Below, in pieces: positions 26,199 through 36,062 of a DNA stretch of 64,000 nucleotides (within the stretch, counting starts at the first letter, position 1; each line of letters starts with the position of its first letter). Made by a program: the position numbers and the translations under genes. Source of the stretch: Pedobacter quisquiliarum (GTDB taxonomy: Bacteria; Bacteroidota; Bacteroidia; Sphingobacteriales; Sphingobacteriaceae); the NCBI RefSeq assembly GCF_014642175.1, contig NZ_BMIL01000012.1:43925-107924 (forward strand), read 5' to 3'. The notes under the pieces are model-generated. The model worked only from the letters and a program-made list of their open reading frames with translations, did not search any database and was not told the DNA's origin.

Positions 26199-26681
26199 TT
26201 AATTCAACTGTTCTTTTGATAAAGTTGGAACGGGATGTTCCTGAGAAATAAGCTTAGCGGTATCATAACCTTTCTGCTTGCAGCGATTGATGATATCATC
26301 CAGCAGTTCCTGATCCAGATAAGGCTTTCTGGACATGATGAACAAGAATTTACACTCTGGATGCCCGATAACGGCGTATGAATAATCTTCAGCCAATTCA
26401 ATGACCCAGTAATCTACTTTAAATGGCCAGAGGAACTGTAATTTGAATTCTGCATTATTGGTGCCCTTTACGACGTACAGCTTAGAGCGAATGTACTTCT
26501 GGGTTTGCTCCCCTGCAACTTTAAAGTTGGTAAATACAGCAAAATAGCCGTCCGGATGAATCACGTAGGTCTCTGTAGTCTGTCGCCAGTGCTTATCCAT
26601 GAAAGTAGATATGGAATATAATGTATACCATTTCCCTGCAAATGACAATATATCTACCCTTTCTACAGGTGTATTTTCCAT
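26199..26681 (-). CDS. Lipocalin-family protein (Blc-like)
   Basis: A 160-residue protein with the lipocalin signature GKWYTLYSI near residue 16 and a barrel-like alternation of strands, including 'YVIHPDGYFAVFTNFKV' and 'DYWVIELAEDYSYAVIGHP', which resembles the bacterial lipocalin Blc/apolipoprotein D pattern. It has no signal peptide or lipobox, unlike E. coli Blc, so it appears cytoplasmic. The ligand is unknown, possibly a fatty acid or heme-like molecule. Confidence 0.85.
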   Translation of the reverse strand: MENTPVERVDILSFAGKWYTLYSISTFMDKHWRQTTETYVIHPDGYFAVFTNFKVAGEQTQKYIRSKLYVVKGTNNAEFKLQFLWPFKVDYWVIELAEDYSYAVIGHPECKFLFIMSRKPYLDQELLDDIINRCKQKGYDTAKLISQEHPVPTLSKEQLN

Positions 26682-26792
26682 AACTATATGCTCTATTATT
26701 AAGCCCCTAACCTCCGAATGTTAAATCTAGATAAATAACCCCTTAGTATAAATAAAGTTTTAAAAACGATTTTTTAAAGCACCCAAAATTGA

Positions 26793-26898
26793 TACCTTCG
26801 ATCGGGGTGCCAGGTACGCTTTTTGCCCTACAAACGGGCAAACGGGTCCCTTGCCGGAGGGTTAAAGGACATAAAACTGCTAACTTAATCAAAGAAAT
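26793..26898 (+). promoter_or_regulatory. Structured leader upstream of mdh
   Basis: A TACCTTCG near-consensus -7 box (26793-26800) is followed by about 95 nt of GC-rich sequence unlike its AT-rich surroundings. TTTGCCC (26822-26828) and GGGCAAA (26836-26842) form a perfect 7-bp stem with a TACAAAC loop. CCCT (26848-26851) pairs with AGGG (26858-26861), and GTCC (26846-26849) could instead pair with GGAC (26867-26870), giving alternative folds. There is no U-tract. It does not match the riboswitch cores I can recall (TPP, SAM, cobalamin, preQ1). Confidence 0.45.
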
Positions 26899-27837
26899 AT
26901 GAAAATAACTGTAGTAGGTGCAGGAGCTGTCGGCGCAACATGCGCAGACAACATCGCCCGCAAGGAACTGGCACAAGAGCTTGTGTTGTTGGACATTAAG
27001 GAAGGATTTGCTGAAGGAAAAGCAATCGACATGATGCAAACCGCAGCGCTCCTGGGCTTCGATACCAAAATCACCGGCGTAACCAACGACTACAGCCAGA
27101 CTGCCGGCTCTGCTGTTGCAGTAATCACCTCTGGTTTACCACGCAAACCGGGCATGACCCGCGAAGAATTAATCGGCATTAATGCGGGCATTGTGAAAGG
27201 TGTTGCTGAAAATATCCTTAAATACTCTCCTGACGCGATTATTGTGGTGATCAGCAACCCAATGGATACCATGACTTACCTGGCCTTGAAGTCACTGAAC
27301 ATCCCGAAAACTCAACTTATCGGCATGGGCGGCATTCTGGACAGTGCCAGATTCAAATACTACCTAAGCAAAGCTTTAAACTGCAATTCCAGCGACCTGC
27401 AAGGCTTTGTAATTGGCGGCCATGGTGATACCACCATGATTCCACTAACCAGGTATGCAACTTACCAAAGCTTGCCAGTAAGCAACCTGCTTGATGAAGC
27501 GACACTCGAGAAAGTTGCTGCAGATACCATGGTTGGCGGTGCGACGCTAACGGGGCTATTGGGTACTTCTGCATGGTACGCGCCAGGTGCTGCAGGTGCG
27601 GCGCTGGTAGAAAGCATTGTGCGTGATGAGAAGAAAATCTTTACCTGCTGTGTAGCGCTTGATGGCGAATATGGCCAATCGGACATCTGTCTGGGTGTAC
27701 CAGTAGTTGTGGGCCGCAATGGATGGGAGTCTATCGTAGACTTCAAACTTACCACAGAAGAGCAAGCTAAATTCGATAAAAGTGCAGATGCTGTGCGCAG
27801 CATGAACAACGTACTTACAGAAATGAAACTAATCTAA
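26899..27837 (+). CDS. mdh: Malate dehydrogenase (LDH-like type)
   Basis: A 312-residue NAD-dependent enzyme of the lactate/malate dehydrogenase superfamily. 'VVGAGAVGATCADNIA' is the Rossmann GxGxxG, 'NPMDTMTYLALK' and 'GMGGILDSARFKYYL' are typical of the bacterial mdh group, and H175 in 'GGHGDTTMIPL' is the catalytic base. It interconverts malate and oxaloacetate in the TCA cycle. It is preceded by a structured leader and followed 4 nt later by a retropepsin-like gene. Confidence 0.95.
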   Translation: MKITVVGAGAVGATCADNIARKELAQELVLLDIKEGFAEGKAIDMMQTAALLGFDTKITGVTNDYSQTAGSAVAVITSGLPRKPGMTREELIGINAGIVKGVAENILKYSPDAIIVVISNPMDTMTYLALKSLNIPKTQLIGMGGILDSARFKYYLSKALNCNSSDLQGFVIGGHGDTTMIPLTRYATYQSLPVSNLLDEATLEKVAADTMVGGATLTGLLGTSAWYAPGAAGAALVESIVRDEKKIFTCCVALDGEYGQSDICLGVPVVVGRNGWESIVDFKLTTEEQAKFDKSADAVRSMNNVLTEMKLI

Positions 27838-27841
27838 TTGA

Positions 27842-28279
27842 ATGAGAACAATTCGTGTCCCATTAAAACTGATAAACTTACAAGACGACGGTTTCCACCT
27901 TTTGGTGGAAATTGTTGTTTTTGGGAAAAAGCACTGGGCGGTGCTGGATACTGGTGCTTCCAGGTCGGTGTTCGACAAGGCGCTTTTAGAGCAGAACATC
28001 GCATCGGAAGCTATTGAAACGATAAATCCAGAAGAAGATACAGTAGCAACAACGCTATTCAGTACCTCAAGTACCGCCGTAGCAACACTGCCGAAATTGA
28101 AGCTTGGCAAGTTGAAGATTAAGAAGTATCAGGTTGTTGGACTGGACTTGCAGAGTGTGAATGAAGCTTATGAACATCTGGGCCATCCACAAGTAGCAGG
28201 GATTATTGGAGGAGACATCCTGATCAAGTACAAAGCAAAGATTAGTTATAAAAGGCTGCGGGTTACGTTCTATAGGTAA
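27842..28279 (+). CDS. Retropepsin-like aspartyl protease family protein
   Basis: A 145-residue single-domain protein. 'AVLDTGASRSVFD' (catalytic Asp36) and the later 'GIIGGDILIKYKAKISY' (flap/ILG-type segment) match clan AA retropepsin-like domains, which act as dimers. No signal peptide or membrane segment is seen, so it would be cytoplasmic. It is probably co-transcribed with mdh. Proteolytic activity is a family inference. Confidence 0.85.
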   Translation: MRTIRVPLKLINLQDDGFHLLVEIVVFGKKHWAVLDTGASRSVFDKALLEQNIASEAIETINPEEDTVATTLFSTSSTAVATLPKLKLGKLKIKKYQVVGLDLQSVNEAYEHLGHPQVAGIIGGDILIKYKAKISYKRLRVTFYR

Positions 28280-28305
28280 ATTGTGGAGACATCCTGATTA
28301 AGTAC
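28210..28305 (+). repeat. Imperfect 22-nt direct duplication at the retropepsin 3' end
   Basis: The 22 nt at 28210-28231, inside the gene, recur at 28284-28305, just past its stop codon, offset 74 bp and differing at two positions. Both contain GGAGACATCCTGAT followed by AAGTAC after one variable base. The second copy is in another frame and is noncoding. Confidence 0.85.
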
Positions 28306-28448
28306 GAACTAAGATAGCTTGTTAGCCGCTTGAATTGATTCTCTACGGGTTGAATCCCCAGTTAAAACAGCTAAGCTCTTTAGCACGCTCTCCAGTGGTG
28401 ATAGCGGTTAACTCAGAATGGCTAAAAAAAACAAGCACTTCATGGCTC

Positions 28449-29114
28449 TTATCGAAGCTTCAGTTTTAAAGCACTGTTGTACATCTTCATAAAGGCCCGT
28501 AAGAATATACTAGAAAAGAAGTATGCAGTCCACATGATGGCTACGAGTATGCCGGGCTCCAGGGCAATCATTGCGTCCCAGGCAAAACAAAGATAGAAAA
28601 CACAAGTGGCGGTATTCAGCCCGAATAGCGCATTGTATCGGAGCGCGTAATTACTAATAGATGGCTTAGCTTGCCGCCTATCCCGGATGTAAGATTTGTA
28701 GACAAACAGCAGCAACGGTATCAGCAAAGCGATCAAGGTGCCAATAATGGTCATAGAAACGATCGCCTCACTGTTCGCTTCGCCGAAATAGAACATTAAC
28801 CCAAGACTAAGTAGCGAGAGGTTATGTAACACTGCTGGAAACCTAAAGGTGTTCAACATTTCCTGTTTCAGCATCCTGCTGAAGCTTCCATAAAGCCCCT
28901 GGCGCGTATTTTCTTCTTCCTCTAAAATCTGCTTCAGCCCACCAAAATCAGTATTGATTACTTCTTCAGCTAAGCTCAGGTGAAAGCTGTCTTGCGCCTC
29001 CTGCTCCAATGCGGAAAGCACATGATCATAAACCTCATTATACGTCTCCCGATAGCGCGTTACGGATTTCACGTAGTCTGCTATTTCCTGCTTTTGTATT
29101 TCGTTTAAGATCAT
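28449..29114 (-). CDS. Membrane protein partner of a PadR regulator
   Basis: A 221-residue protein. The first ~95 residues are charged and helical ('YRETYNEVYDHVLSALEQEA'), followed by about four hydrophobic segments. The start overlaps the PadR gene stop by 4 nt, the standard coupling of PadR with a DUF1700/DUF1129-like membrane protein. No enzymatic motif is seen. It may act with the regulator in controlling an envelope or transport function. Confidence 0.75.
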   Translation of the reverse strand: MILNEIQKQEIADYVKSVTRYRETYNEVYDHVLSALEQEAQDSFHLSLAEEVINTDFGGLKQILEEEENTRQGLYGSFSRMLKQEMLNTFRFPAVLHNLSLLSLGLMFYFGEANSEAIVSMTIIGTLIALLIPLLLFVYKSYIRDRRQAKPSISNYALRYNALFGLNTATCVFYLCFAWDAMIALEPGILVAIMWTAYFFSSIFLRAFMKMYNSALKLKLR

Positions 29115-29452
29115 TGTAGCGCGGGTTTAAGGTTTAACAACAGCTGTAAGCTTTTGATGAATGCTCGGGCTTCCTCCATTTTGTTCAGGGCAGCAGTTTG
29201 GCCGTCTGAAGAAAGTTCGTAGTACTTGCGCATCCGACCGTCAACCATTTCAGAACTTGTTTCCACTAATCCCTCCGCCTCCAGCTTGTGCAGTGCAGGG
29301 TATAAAGCGCCTTCTTTCAGATTAAAACCTCCATCGGTGATTGCCTTTACTTTCTGGGTGATTTCATAGCCATACATCTTACCATGCTGTTCCAGCAGGT
29401 TCAAGAGGATCGTCGATAAGGTGCCCTTAAATAAATCGCTGTTGATTGACAT
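29111..29452 (-). CDS. PadR family transcriptional regulator
   Basis: A 113-residue winged-helix protein. 'LLNLLEQHGKMYGYEITQKV' and 'LKEGALYPALHKLEAEGLVET' are the PadR recognition helix and wing region, followed by a short dimerisation helix (PadR subfamily 2 length). It probably represses its own operon. A TATATTCG box (one mismatch) ends three bases before the ATG. The next gene overlaps it by 4 nt. Confidence 0.92.
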   Translation of the reverse strand: MSINSDLFKGTLSTILLNLLEQHGKMYGYEITQKVKAITDGGFNLKEGALYPALHKLEAEGLVETSSEMVDGRMRKYYELSSDGQTAALNKMEEARAFIKSLQLLLNLKPALQ

Positions 29453-29603
29453 ACCCGAATATACAAATAAACAACAATACCTAAAATCTTATGTATAGAA
29501 AAGATGATCGCTCACCGTAATCGCCTCCAGTAGAAAGTTAATCTGGACTGGCTCATACATTTTAAGCAGCTCACCTTTGAGCACGGACTCGTACTATGGA
29601 CAA

Positions 29604-29900
29604 CTACCCCGCTAGAAACCCCTGCACCAACTGCTCCCATTCCTGCTCCAACGAAACGGCAGGCCTTTTTTCTCCAGCCCTGTTGTACCAGTAATCGGCG
29701 TTCCATATATCACCTTCTTTCCGGTGCAGATAAGCATGTAAATGTGCCGAACGCTTGTCGCTGCGTTGATCAATCAGGTCGTGTGCAGCTTTCCAATCTC
29801 CCCGGCCATCATACCAAAGCGCCTGCAGGTACACGGAGAGATTTTCCGGCATTTCGCCACTACTTAATGTGCTTTTAAACTCCTGTAAGTTCATCATCAT
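29604..29900 (-). CDS. Conserved small protein of unknown function (helical, TPR-like)
   Basis: A 98-residue protein from the first of three consecutive ATG codons at 29900 (a TTG two codons earlier is possible). 'YLQALWYDGRGDWKAAHDLID' and 'HAYLHRKEGDIWNADYWYNRAG' look like two TPR-like helical hairpins, a pattern I have seen in uncharacterised Bacteroidota and Proteobacteria proteins. The start codon overlaps on the opposite strand the first codon of the LytTR fragment. Confidence 0.7.
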   Translation of the reverse strand: MMMNLQEFKSTLSSGEMPENLSVYLQALWYDGRGDWKAAHDLIDQRSDKRSAHLHAYLHRKEGDIWNADYWYNRAGEKRPAVSLEQEWEQLVQGFLAG

Positions 29901-30171
29901 GCTCAAATATAGGTTTCATAAGTCCAATTACCACGCAGCAGAACCCCTTGATCAAAAATATCAGCAGGTCTCCATACCCATTTACGAGTACGAGGAAATC
30001 TTAAAAGACTACGGTTTTATCCGTTGTCACCAATCGCACCTGGTCAATGTTAGACATATTAAAAGCTGGAAAAGGGAATATGGCGACTTCCTCCTCCTTT
30101 ATGACGGAACGGAATTGCCCATTTCAAGAGGTAAGAGAGATCGGGTCAGGGAAGTGCTAAACACCATGTAA
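29899..30171 (+). pseudogene. Truncated LytTR DNA-binding domain
   Basis: 90 residues. The second half of a LytTR domain is clear: 'YEEILKDYGFIRCHQSHLVNVRHIKSW' followed by 'LLLYDGTELPISRGKRDRV'. The first half, which normally holds the 'I.YIEA.GNYT.I' strands, is replaced by a short unrelated stretch, and there is no receiver or membrane domain. It is most likely the remnant of a LytTR response regulator. An intact small protein cannot be excluded, because the frame is open. It ends directly against the stop codon of the converging deacetylase gene. Confidence 0.6.
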
Positions 30172-31074
30172 TTACTTGCCTGCCGGCACCGGCTTACTGT
30201 TCCGCAAGCCAAACTGCTTAATCAGATCCTGGTAAGTCACCAGTTCAAACCGCTGCCCCACCATATCCCGGAACTCCTTTGAAAGCACCATGTCCAGTTC
30301 TGCCTGTCTATGACTGCTTGCATTGCTGCTCATCATGCTGCTGTTCATGTCGTTTATCGCATCCATTTCCGGCGTCGCCTGCGCAATATGCAGGATCACC
30401 ATATTCGCGGGTGCTGTTGTAGAGAGATTCTGCAGCACGTTCATAAAGGCCTGCTTTTTTGTTGCAACAGGCTCGCCCCACATATCATTATAGCTTTCGC
30501 CAAAGTATGTTACCTCGCTTAACGGAGATATCGCCAGCTTGTATTTCTTCGCGAGCCGCTCTGTAAGGCTACGCAATTGTGGGGTGGACAATGCAATGCC
30601 CATGTGCGGGTCGATATACGAGATTTGCAGGCCTGACGCCAATGCACGTTCAATCTGCGCACTGAGCTCCCGCTCTACTTCTTCAAGCTTGTATTTGTTC
30701 TTTTGAAAAGCGGTGGTAGAAGGCAGAAAATAGCCCAAACCATCTACCAGGCTCGGCACGGCAGACTGCCCTAAAACCGGACCCCACCTGTAGTTCTTCC
30801 ACTCCGCGGTTAAGGTCAGGTGCACACCCACCGCAACCTTTGGATACTTCTTGAGTACTTCAACCGCCTCCTGGTACCAGGGACAGGCAAACATGACCGA
30901 AGCTGAGAAAGGCATGCCTGTTTTCCCAACCTCATTAATAGCGGTGTTCACGGCATGGTTCATACCGATATCATCAAAACGGAGGAGCACTTTAGGTAGC
31001 TTACTGGCCGCTTGTTGCGCGAAAACATGCAAACTGCCGGTTAACAGCAGGATTAATAAGAGTTGCTTTTTCAT
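30172..31074 (-). CDS. YdjC/ChbG-type polysaccharide deacetylase (exported)
   Basis: A 300-residue protein from the ATG at 31074; an ATG at 31092 gives a poorer signal. A signal peptide ends HVFAQ. 'LLRFDDIGMNHAVNTAINE' holds the metal-binding Asp pair, and 'VGVHLTLTAEW' the His, as in the YdjC carbohydrate deacetylases. It probably removes acetyl groups from an oligosaccharide in the periplasm. It converges with the LytTR fragment with no gap. Confidence 0.87.
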   Translation of the reverse strand: MKKQLLLILLLTGSLHVFAQQAASKLPKVLLRFDDIGMNHAVNTAINEVGKTGMPFSASVMFACPWYQEAVEVLKKYPKVAVGVHLTLTAEWKNYRWGPVLGQSAVPSLVDGLGYFLPSTTAFQKNKYKLEEVERELSAQIERALASGLQISYIDPHMGIALSTPQLRSLTERLAKKYKLAISPLSEVTYFGESYNDMWGEPVATKKQAFMNVLQNLSTTAPANMVILHIAQATPEMDAINDMNSSMMSSNASSHRQAELDMVLSKEFRDMVGQRFELVTYQDLIKQFGLRNSKPVPAGK

Positions 31075-31167
31075 CAGGTTGGTCATGAACATTGGTTAGA
31101 TCAGCATTACACTACACCTAATATCCATGATTATCCTCGAAGGTTAATGCGGGAAAGGGAAATAAAA

Positions 31168-32001
31168 CTACCCGATCTTCACCGAAGTCATGGTTAAAGA
31201 TCCCGCAACAGCCTTATCATTGAAGAATGAAACGTCATCACCATGCTGTTTTAAACCCAGGGTATACATTAGCGGCATGTAGTGCTCTGGTGTTGGAATG
31301 GCCATCATTGCATCACTTCCAAGAGATTGGTAGTTGAATAATGGCTGATAGTTCTCCTCCATAATTAAGGATTTAAACTTTTCGTTGATGTTTAAGGCCC
31401 AATCATAACCATATCCCGGTTCATCCATCCTATCCCATGCCACCATTCTCAGGTTGTGAACCATATTTCCAGAACCCATGATCAGCACCCCTTTCCGGCG
31501 CAATGCAGATAATTCTTTCGCCAGTTCAAAATGGTAAGCGGGTCCTTTAGTATAATCAATGCTTAACTGCAATACAGGCACATTCGCCTGCGGATACATG
31601 TGCCGAACGACCGTCCAGGCACCATGGTCCAATCCCCAGTCGTGATCCAGCTCCACCTGTGTAGAATGAAACAGCGAAGCAGTTTCTCTCGCCAGACTTG
31701 GTAGCCCAGGCGCGGGATAGCGAACATCAAACAAAGCTTGTGGAAATCCACCAAAATCATGGATGGTCTCCGGGAAATCCATTGCAGTGATGCGCGTGCC
31801 TTTGGATAACCAATGTGCAGAAATAACCAACACGGCAGCAGGTACAGGCAGCTTGTCGGCCATAGCCTTCCAGCCCCGGGAGAAGTCATTATCCTGAATT
31901 CCGTTCATCGGGGATCCATGACCAATAAACAATACCGGCATCAAATATTCCTGCTCGGGTAGTCCGTCACTGAAGGTCTTGAATGATCTTAAACTGTCCA
32001 T
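31168..32001 (-). CDS. YgiD-like extradiol (4,5-DOPA) dioxygenase
   Basis: A 277-residue class III extradiol ring-cleavage dioxygenase. 'LFIGHGSPMNGIQDND' carries the metal His, and 'ELDHDWGLDHGAWTV' the other His residues. The frame extends to an ATG at 32055, but a good -7 box (32025-32032) lies inside that extension, so the ATG at 32001 (MDSLRSFKTF) is preferred. The enzyme family uses Zn or Fe to open catechol-type rings; the substrate is unknown. Confidence 0.87.
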   Translation of the reverse strand: MDSLRSFKTFSDGLPEQEYLMPVLFIGHGSPMNGIQDNDFSRGWKAMADKLPVPAAVLVISAHWLSKGTRITAMDFPETIHDFGGFPQALFDVRYPAPGLPSLARETASLFHSTQVELDHDWGLDHGAWTVVRHMYPQANVPVLQLSIDYTKGPAYHFELAKELSALRRKGVLIMGSGNMVHNLRMVAWDRMDEPGYGYDWALNINEKFKSLIMEENYQPLFNYQSLGSDAMMAIPTPEHYMPLMYTLGLKQHGDDVSFFNDKAVAGSLTMTSVKIG

Positions 32002-32024
32002 AATCTTTGCTTTTTGTGTTAATA

Positions 32025-32032
32025 CAAAATTA
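32025..32032 (-). promoter_or_regulatory. Putative -7 box of the extradiol dioxygenase
   Basis: Minus-strand TAATTTTG matches the consensus exactly and lies 23 nt upstream of the ATG at 32001. It decides the start in favour of the shorter protein. Confidence 0.5.
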
Positions 32033-32255
32033 CCTAAAAGCATCTGGCGGCGCATTGACCCAGGTTAAGAAATTAGATACCACAGGCACTGATATACAGT
32101 TGGAATGCTGAATTACTTAAATTTCCCGAAGGTCCGGATATTGTAAAATATAATAGCAGTGCTGCATCTCACAACTTATACCGATAGGCGGGTACCTCAG
32201 CGCTAAGAAAGAGCCGTTTATTTGCGAAGGTCTCTTGACATAGTTAATGAATTTC

Positions 32256-32304
32256 CCGTGTACACGGTTTTCACACCGTTTCCGTTACATTTGCCGGTGT
32301 ACAC
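32256..32304 (+). promoter_or_regulatory. Promoter with two GTGTACAC palindromes, upstream of pentapeptide gene
   Basis: CCGTGTACACGG (32256-32267), a perfect 12-bp palindrome, precedes an exact -7 box TACATTTG (32286-32293), and a second GTGTACAC (32297-32304) follows it at the expected transcription start. The two 8-bp cores are 39 bp apart, on either side of the promoter. This looks like a twin operator for a dimeric repressor. The start codon is about 59 nt further on. The rest of the gap from 32002 shows nothing besides the dioxygenase promoter. Confidence 0.5.
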
Positions 32305-32362
32305 AGAGAAACAGCTCTAAGCCGCGGAACTCTTTTACTCCCCAATTAGACACAGAGATCAG

Positions 32363-32947
32363 ATGACATCAAGAAAAAATAACACGCCAGCTCCAAAGAC
32401 CTATTACACCGTATTCGAAAGAGTTGATTTTACAAATGAGCCTTTGGAAAGAGCTTACGAATCTGTCGAATTCCGTTCCTGTACTTTCAACGACATCAGC
32501 GGCATTGCATTTACGGACTGCCTTTTCGCTTCCTGCAATCTGAGCAATGCACAAGTCGCCAAAGCAAAAGCCCAGGACTTGAGTTTCAGCAATTGCAAGC
32601 TCATCGGGATCAACTTTCACCAGATGCTGGACTTCGGCTTTTCACTGCACTTTGAGAGTTGCCTGCTGGACTATGCAAGTTTCGATAAAAAGAAAATGAA
32701 CAAAAGCACGTTCAACAACTGTAAACTTCATGGCGCAAACTTCAGCAAAGCTGACCTTTCAAAAGCCATTATGAAAGACTGCGACCTGGTAGATGCCATA
32801 TTTGATGGAACAAACCTCTCCGGCATGGATTTTACAACAAACAGGAACTTCAGCATCGACCCGCAACAAAATTTAATCAAAAAAGCAAGATTTGCAGCGC
32901 ATAGTTTGGCAGGGCTGCTTACCAAATACGAGATCATTATAGAATAG
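32363..32947 (+). CDS. Pentapeptide repeat protein
   Basis: A 194-residue protein made mostly of A(D/N)LXX-type pentapeptides from about residue 25 to 150 (for example 'CNLSNAQ', 'ANFSKADLSKAIMKDCDL'), which fold as a right-handed quadrilateral beta helix. The tail 'IDPQQNLIKKARFAAHSLAGLLTKYEI' resembles the Qnr/McbG group end. Qnr-type proteins bind DNA gyrase and shield it from quinolones, and gyrB lies immediately downstream on the other strand; that link is suggestive only. Other pentapeptide proteins have unknown roles. Confidence 0.88.
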   Translation: MTSRKNNTPAPKTYYTVFERVDFTNEPLERAYESVEFRSCTFNDISGIAFTDCLFASCNLSNAQVAKAKAQDLSFSNCKLIGINFHQMLDFGFSLHFESCLLDYASFDKKKMNKSTFNNCKLHGANFSKADLSKAIMKDCDLVDAIFDGTNLSGMDFTTNRNFSIDPQQNLIKKARFAAHSLAGLLTKYEIIIE

Positions 32948-32981
32948 AAAGGTAGCATACAAGCCAGGCACGCGCAGCCCA

Positions 32982-33069
32982 CAATGTCCCGACCAGGGGT
33001 TCACAAGGCATGGGCCCTGTTAACCCCCTGTATGCACCCTGTGGGGGCCCTGTCGGGACCTTGTTATCC
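32982..33069. repeat. 11-bp periodic array with CCCTGT units
   Basis: Eight 11-bp units: caatgtcccga, ccaggggttca, caaggcatggg, ccctgttaacc, ccctgtatgca, ccctgtggggg, ccctgtcggga, ccttgttatcc. CCCTGT starts at 33015, 33026, 33037 and 33048, exactly 11 bp apart. The block also has terminal inverted sequence: GTCCCGAC (32986-32993) pairs with GTCGGGAC (33052-33059), and GGGGTT (32996-33001) with AACCCC (33022-33027). It lies in the intergenic space between the convergent pentapeptide and gyrB genes. Function unknown. Confidence 0.8.
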
Positions 33070-33117
33070 CAGCATCTGTCTACACCACATTCTTGCGCTG
33101 TCCAGTATCTTTTCCAT

Positions 33118-33155
33118 AAAAAAGCCCTGCAAGTTTTACACCTGCAGGGCTTTTT
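33118..33155. terminator. Bidirectional terminator, end of gyrB
   Basis: AGCCCTGCA (33123-33131) pairs with TGCAGGGCT (33143-33151), with an A-run on one side and a T-run on the other. It lies about 22 nt past the gyrB stop codon. Confidence 0.9.
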
Positions 33156-33176
33156 ATGTCAAAGCGAATCTATGAA

Positions 33177-35249
<2,073 letters not shown>

Positions 35250-35374
35250 TTAGGATACTAAATTTGAAATTTTATATTTGCTTAAATTTTAAAACCATGC
35301 TTAGGTAATGCTTGCTTGTATTTGCTTCCTTTGCAGCACAAATCCAGAAATTTCAAATCAACAATTCAAAATAG

Positions 35375-35977
35375 ATGAACATTAAGACGTTACAATTCGG
35401 TAAAGTAGCAGCAGCAGTTGCATTGGTTTCAGTAATGGCAGCTTGTCAGAACAAAGATACCGCTACCACTACCCCAGCAAAAACCACTGAAGCTGGTACC
35501 GTAAGCACTAAAGATCAGATTGTATATGTGAACTCCGATTCATTGTTAACCAAATACGATTACTTTAAAGATTTAAAGACCAAATTAGACGGCAAAGCGA
35601 AAAGTGCTGAGCAGGATATGGGCGCTAAAACACAGGCTTTCCAACGTGAAGTAGCGCAATACCAGCAACAACAACAAACCATGGCTGCTGATCAGCGTGC
35701 ATCTACAGAACAAAGACTTGCACGTAAGCAACAAGAGTTGCAGGCTTATCAGCAAAATGCAGGTGCTGCATTGCAGAATGAGCAAGCTACAGAGCAAGAG
35801 AAACTTTATGATAAAGTTGCAGACTACCTTAAAGGTTATGCAAAAACTAAAGGTTACAAAATGGTATTAACCTATTCTAAAGGTAACAGCGCTATTTTAT
35901 TCGCTGATGAATCTTTAGACATCACGTCTGAAGTTATTAAAGGCTTAAACGAAGATTATAAATCAACCAAGAAATAA
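35375..35977 (+). CDS. OmpH/Skp-like lipoprotein
   Basis: A 200-residue protein. The signal peptide ends at a lipobox (VMAAC), so Cys23 would be lipidated. The mature part has a short beta strand ('DQIVYVNSDSLLTKYDYFKD'), a long Gln/Ala-rich coiled coil (about residues 65-150) and a C-terminal 'MVLTYSKGNSAILFADESLDIT' region, matching the OmpH/Skp chaperone layout. Skp holds unfolded outer-membrane proteins; here the lipid anchor suggests a membrane-tethered version, which is common in Bacteroidota. A terminator follows. Confidence 0.87.
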   Translation: MNIKTLQFGKVAAAVALVSVMAACQNKDTATTTPAKTTEAGTVSTKDQIVYVNSDSLLTKYDYFKDLKTKLDGKAKSAEQDMGAKTQAFQREVAQYQQQQQTMAADQRASTEQRLARKQQELQAYQQNAGAALQNEQATEQEKLYDKVADYLKGYAKTKGYKMVLTYSKGNSAILFADESLDITSEVIKGLNEDYKSTKK

Positions 35978-36001
35978 GCTTTACTTAGCTAACGTTACAA
36001 T

Positions 36002-36030
36002 AAAAATGCCCTCCGAGAGGGCATTTTTTA
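36002..36030. terminator. Bidirectional terminator
   Basis: ATGCCCTC and GAGGGCAT arms (36006-36013, 36017-36024) with a 3-nt loop, flanked by an A-run and a T-run, between the convergent OmpH-like and S4 genes. Confidence 0.9.
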
Positions 36031-36062
36031 TGCAATAAGCTTTTGATTATTACAAGTAAGAC

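Noticed and set aside
26743..27039. Minus-strand open frame across the mdh leader and start
   Set aside because: It overlaps the mdh coding start on the other strand and the structured leader, and its translation shows no family features.
26899..27837. mdh as a lactate dehydrogenase
   Set aside because: The substrate loop and 'NPMDTMTY' segment fit malate dehydrogenases of the LDH-like group better.
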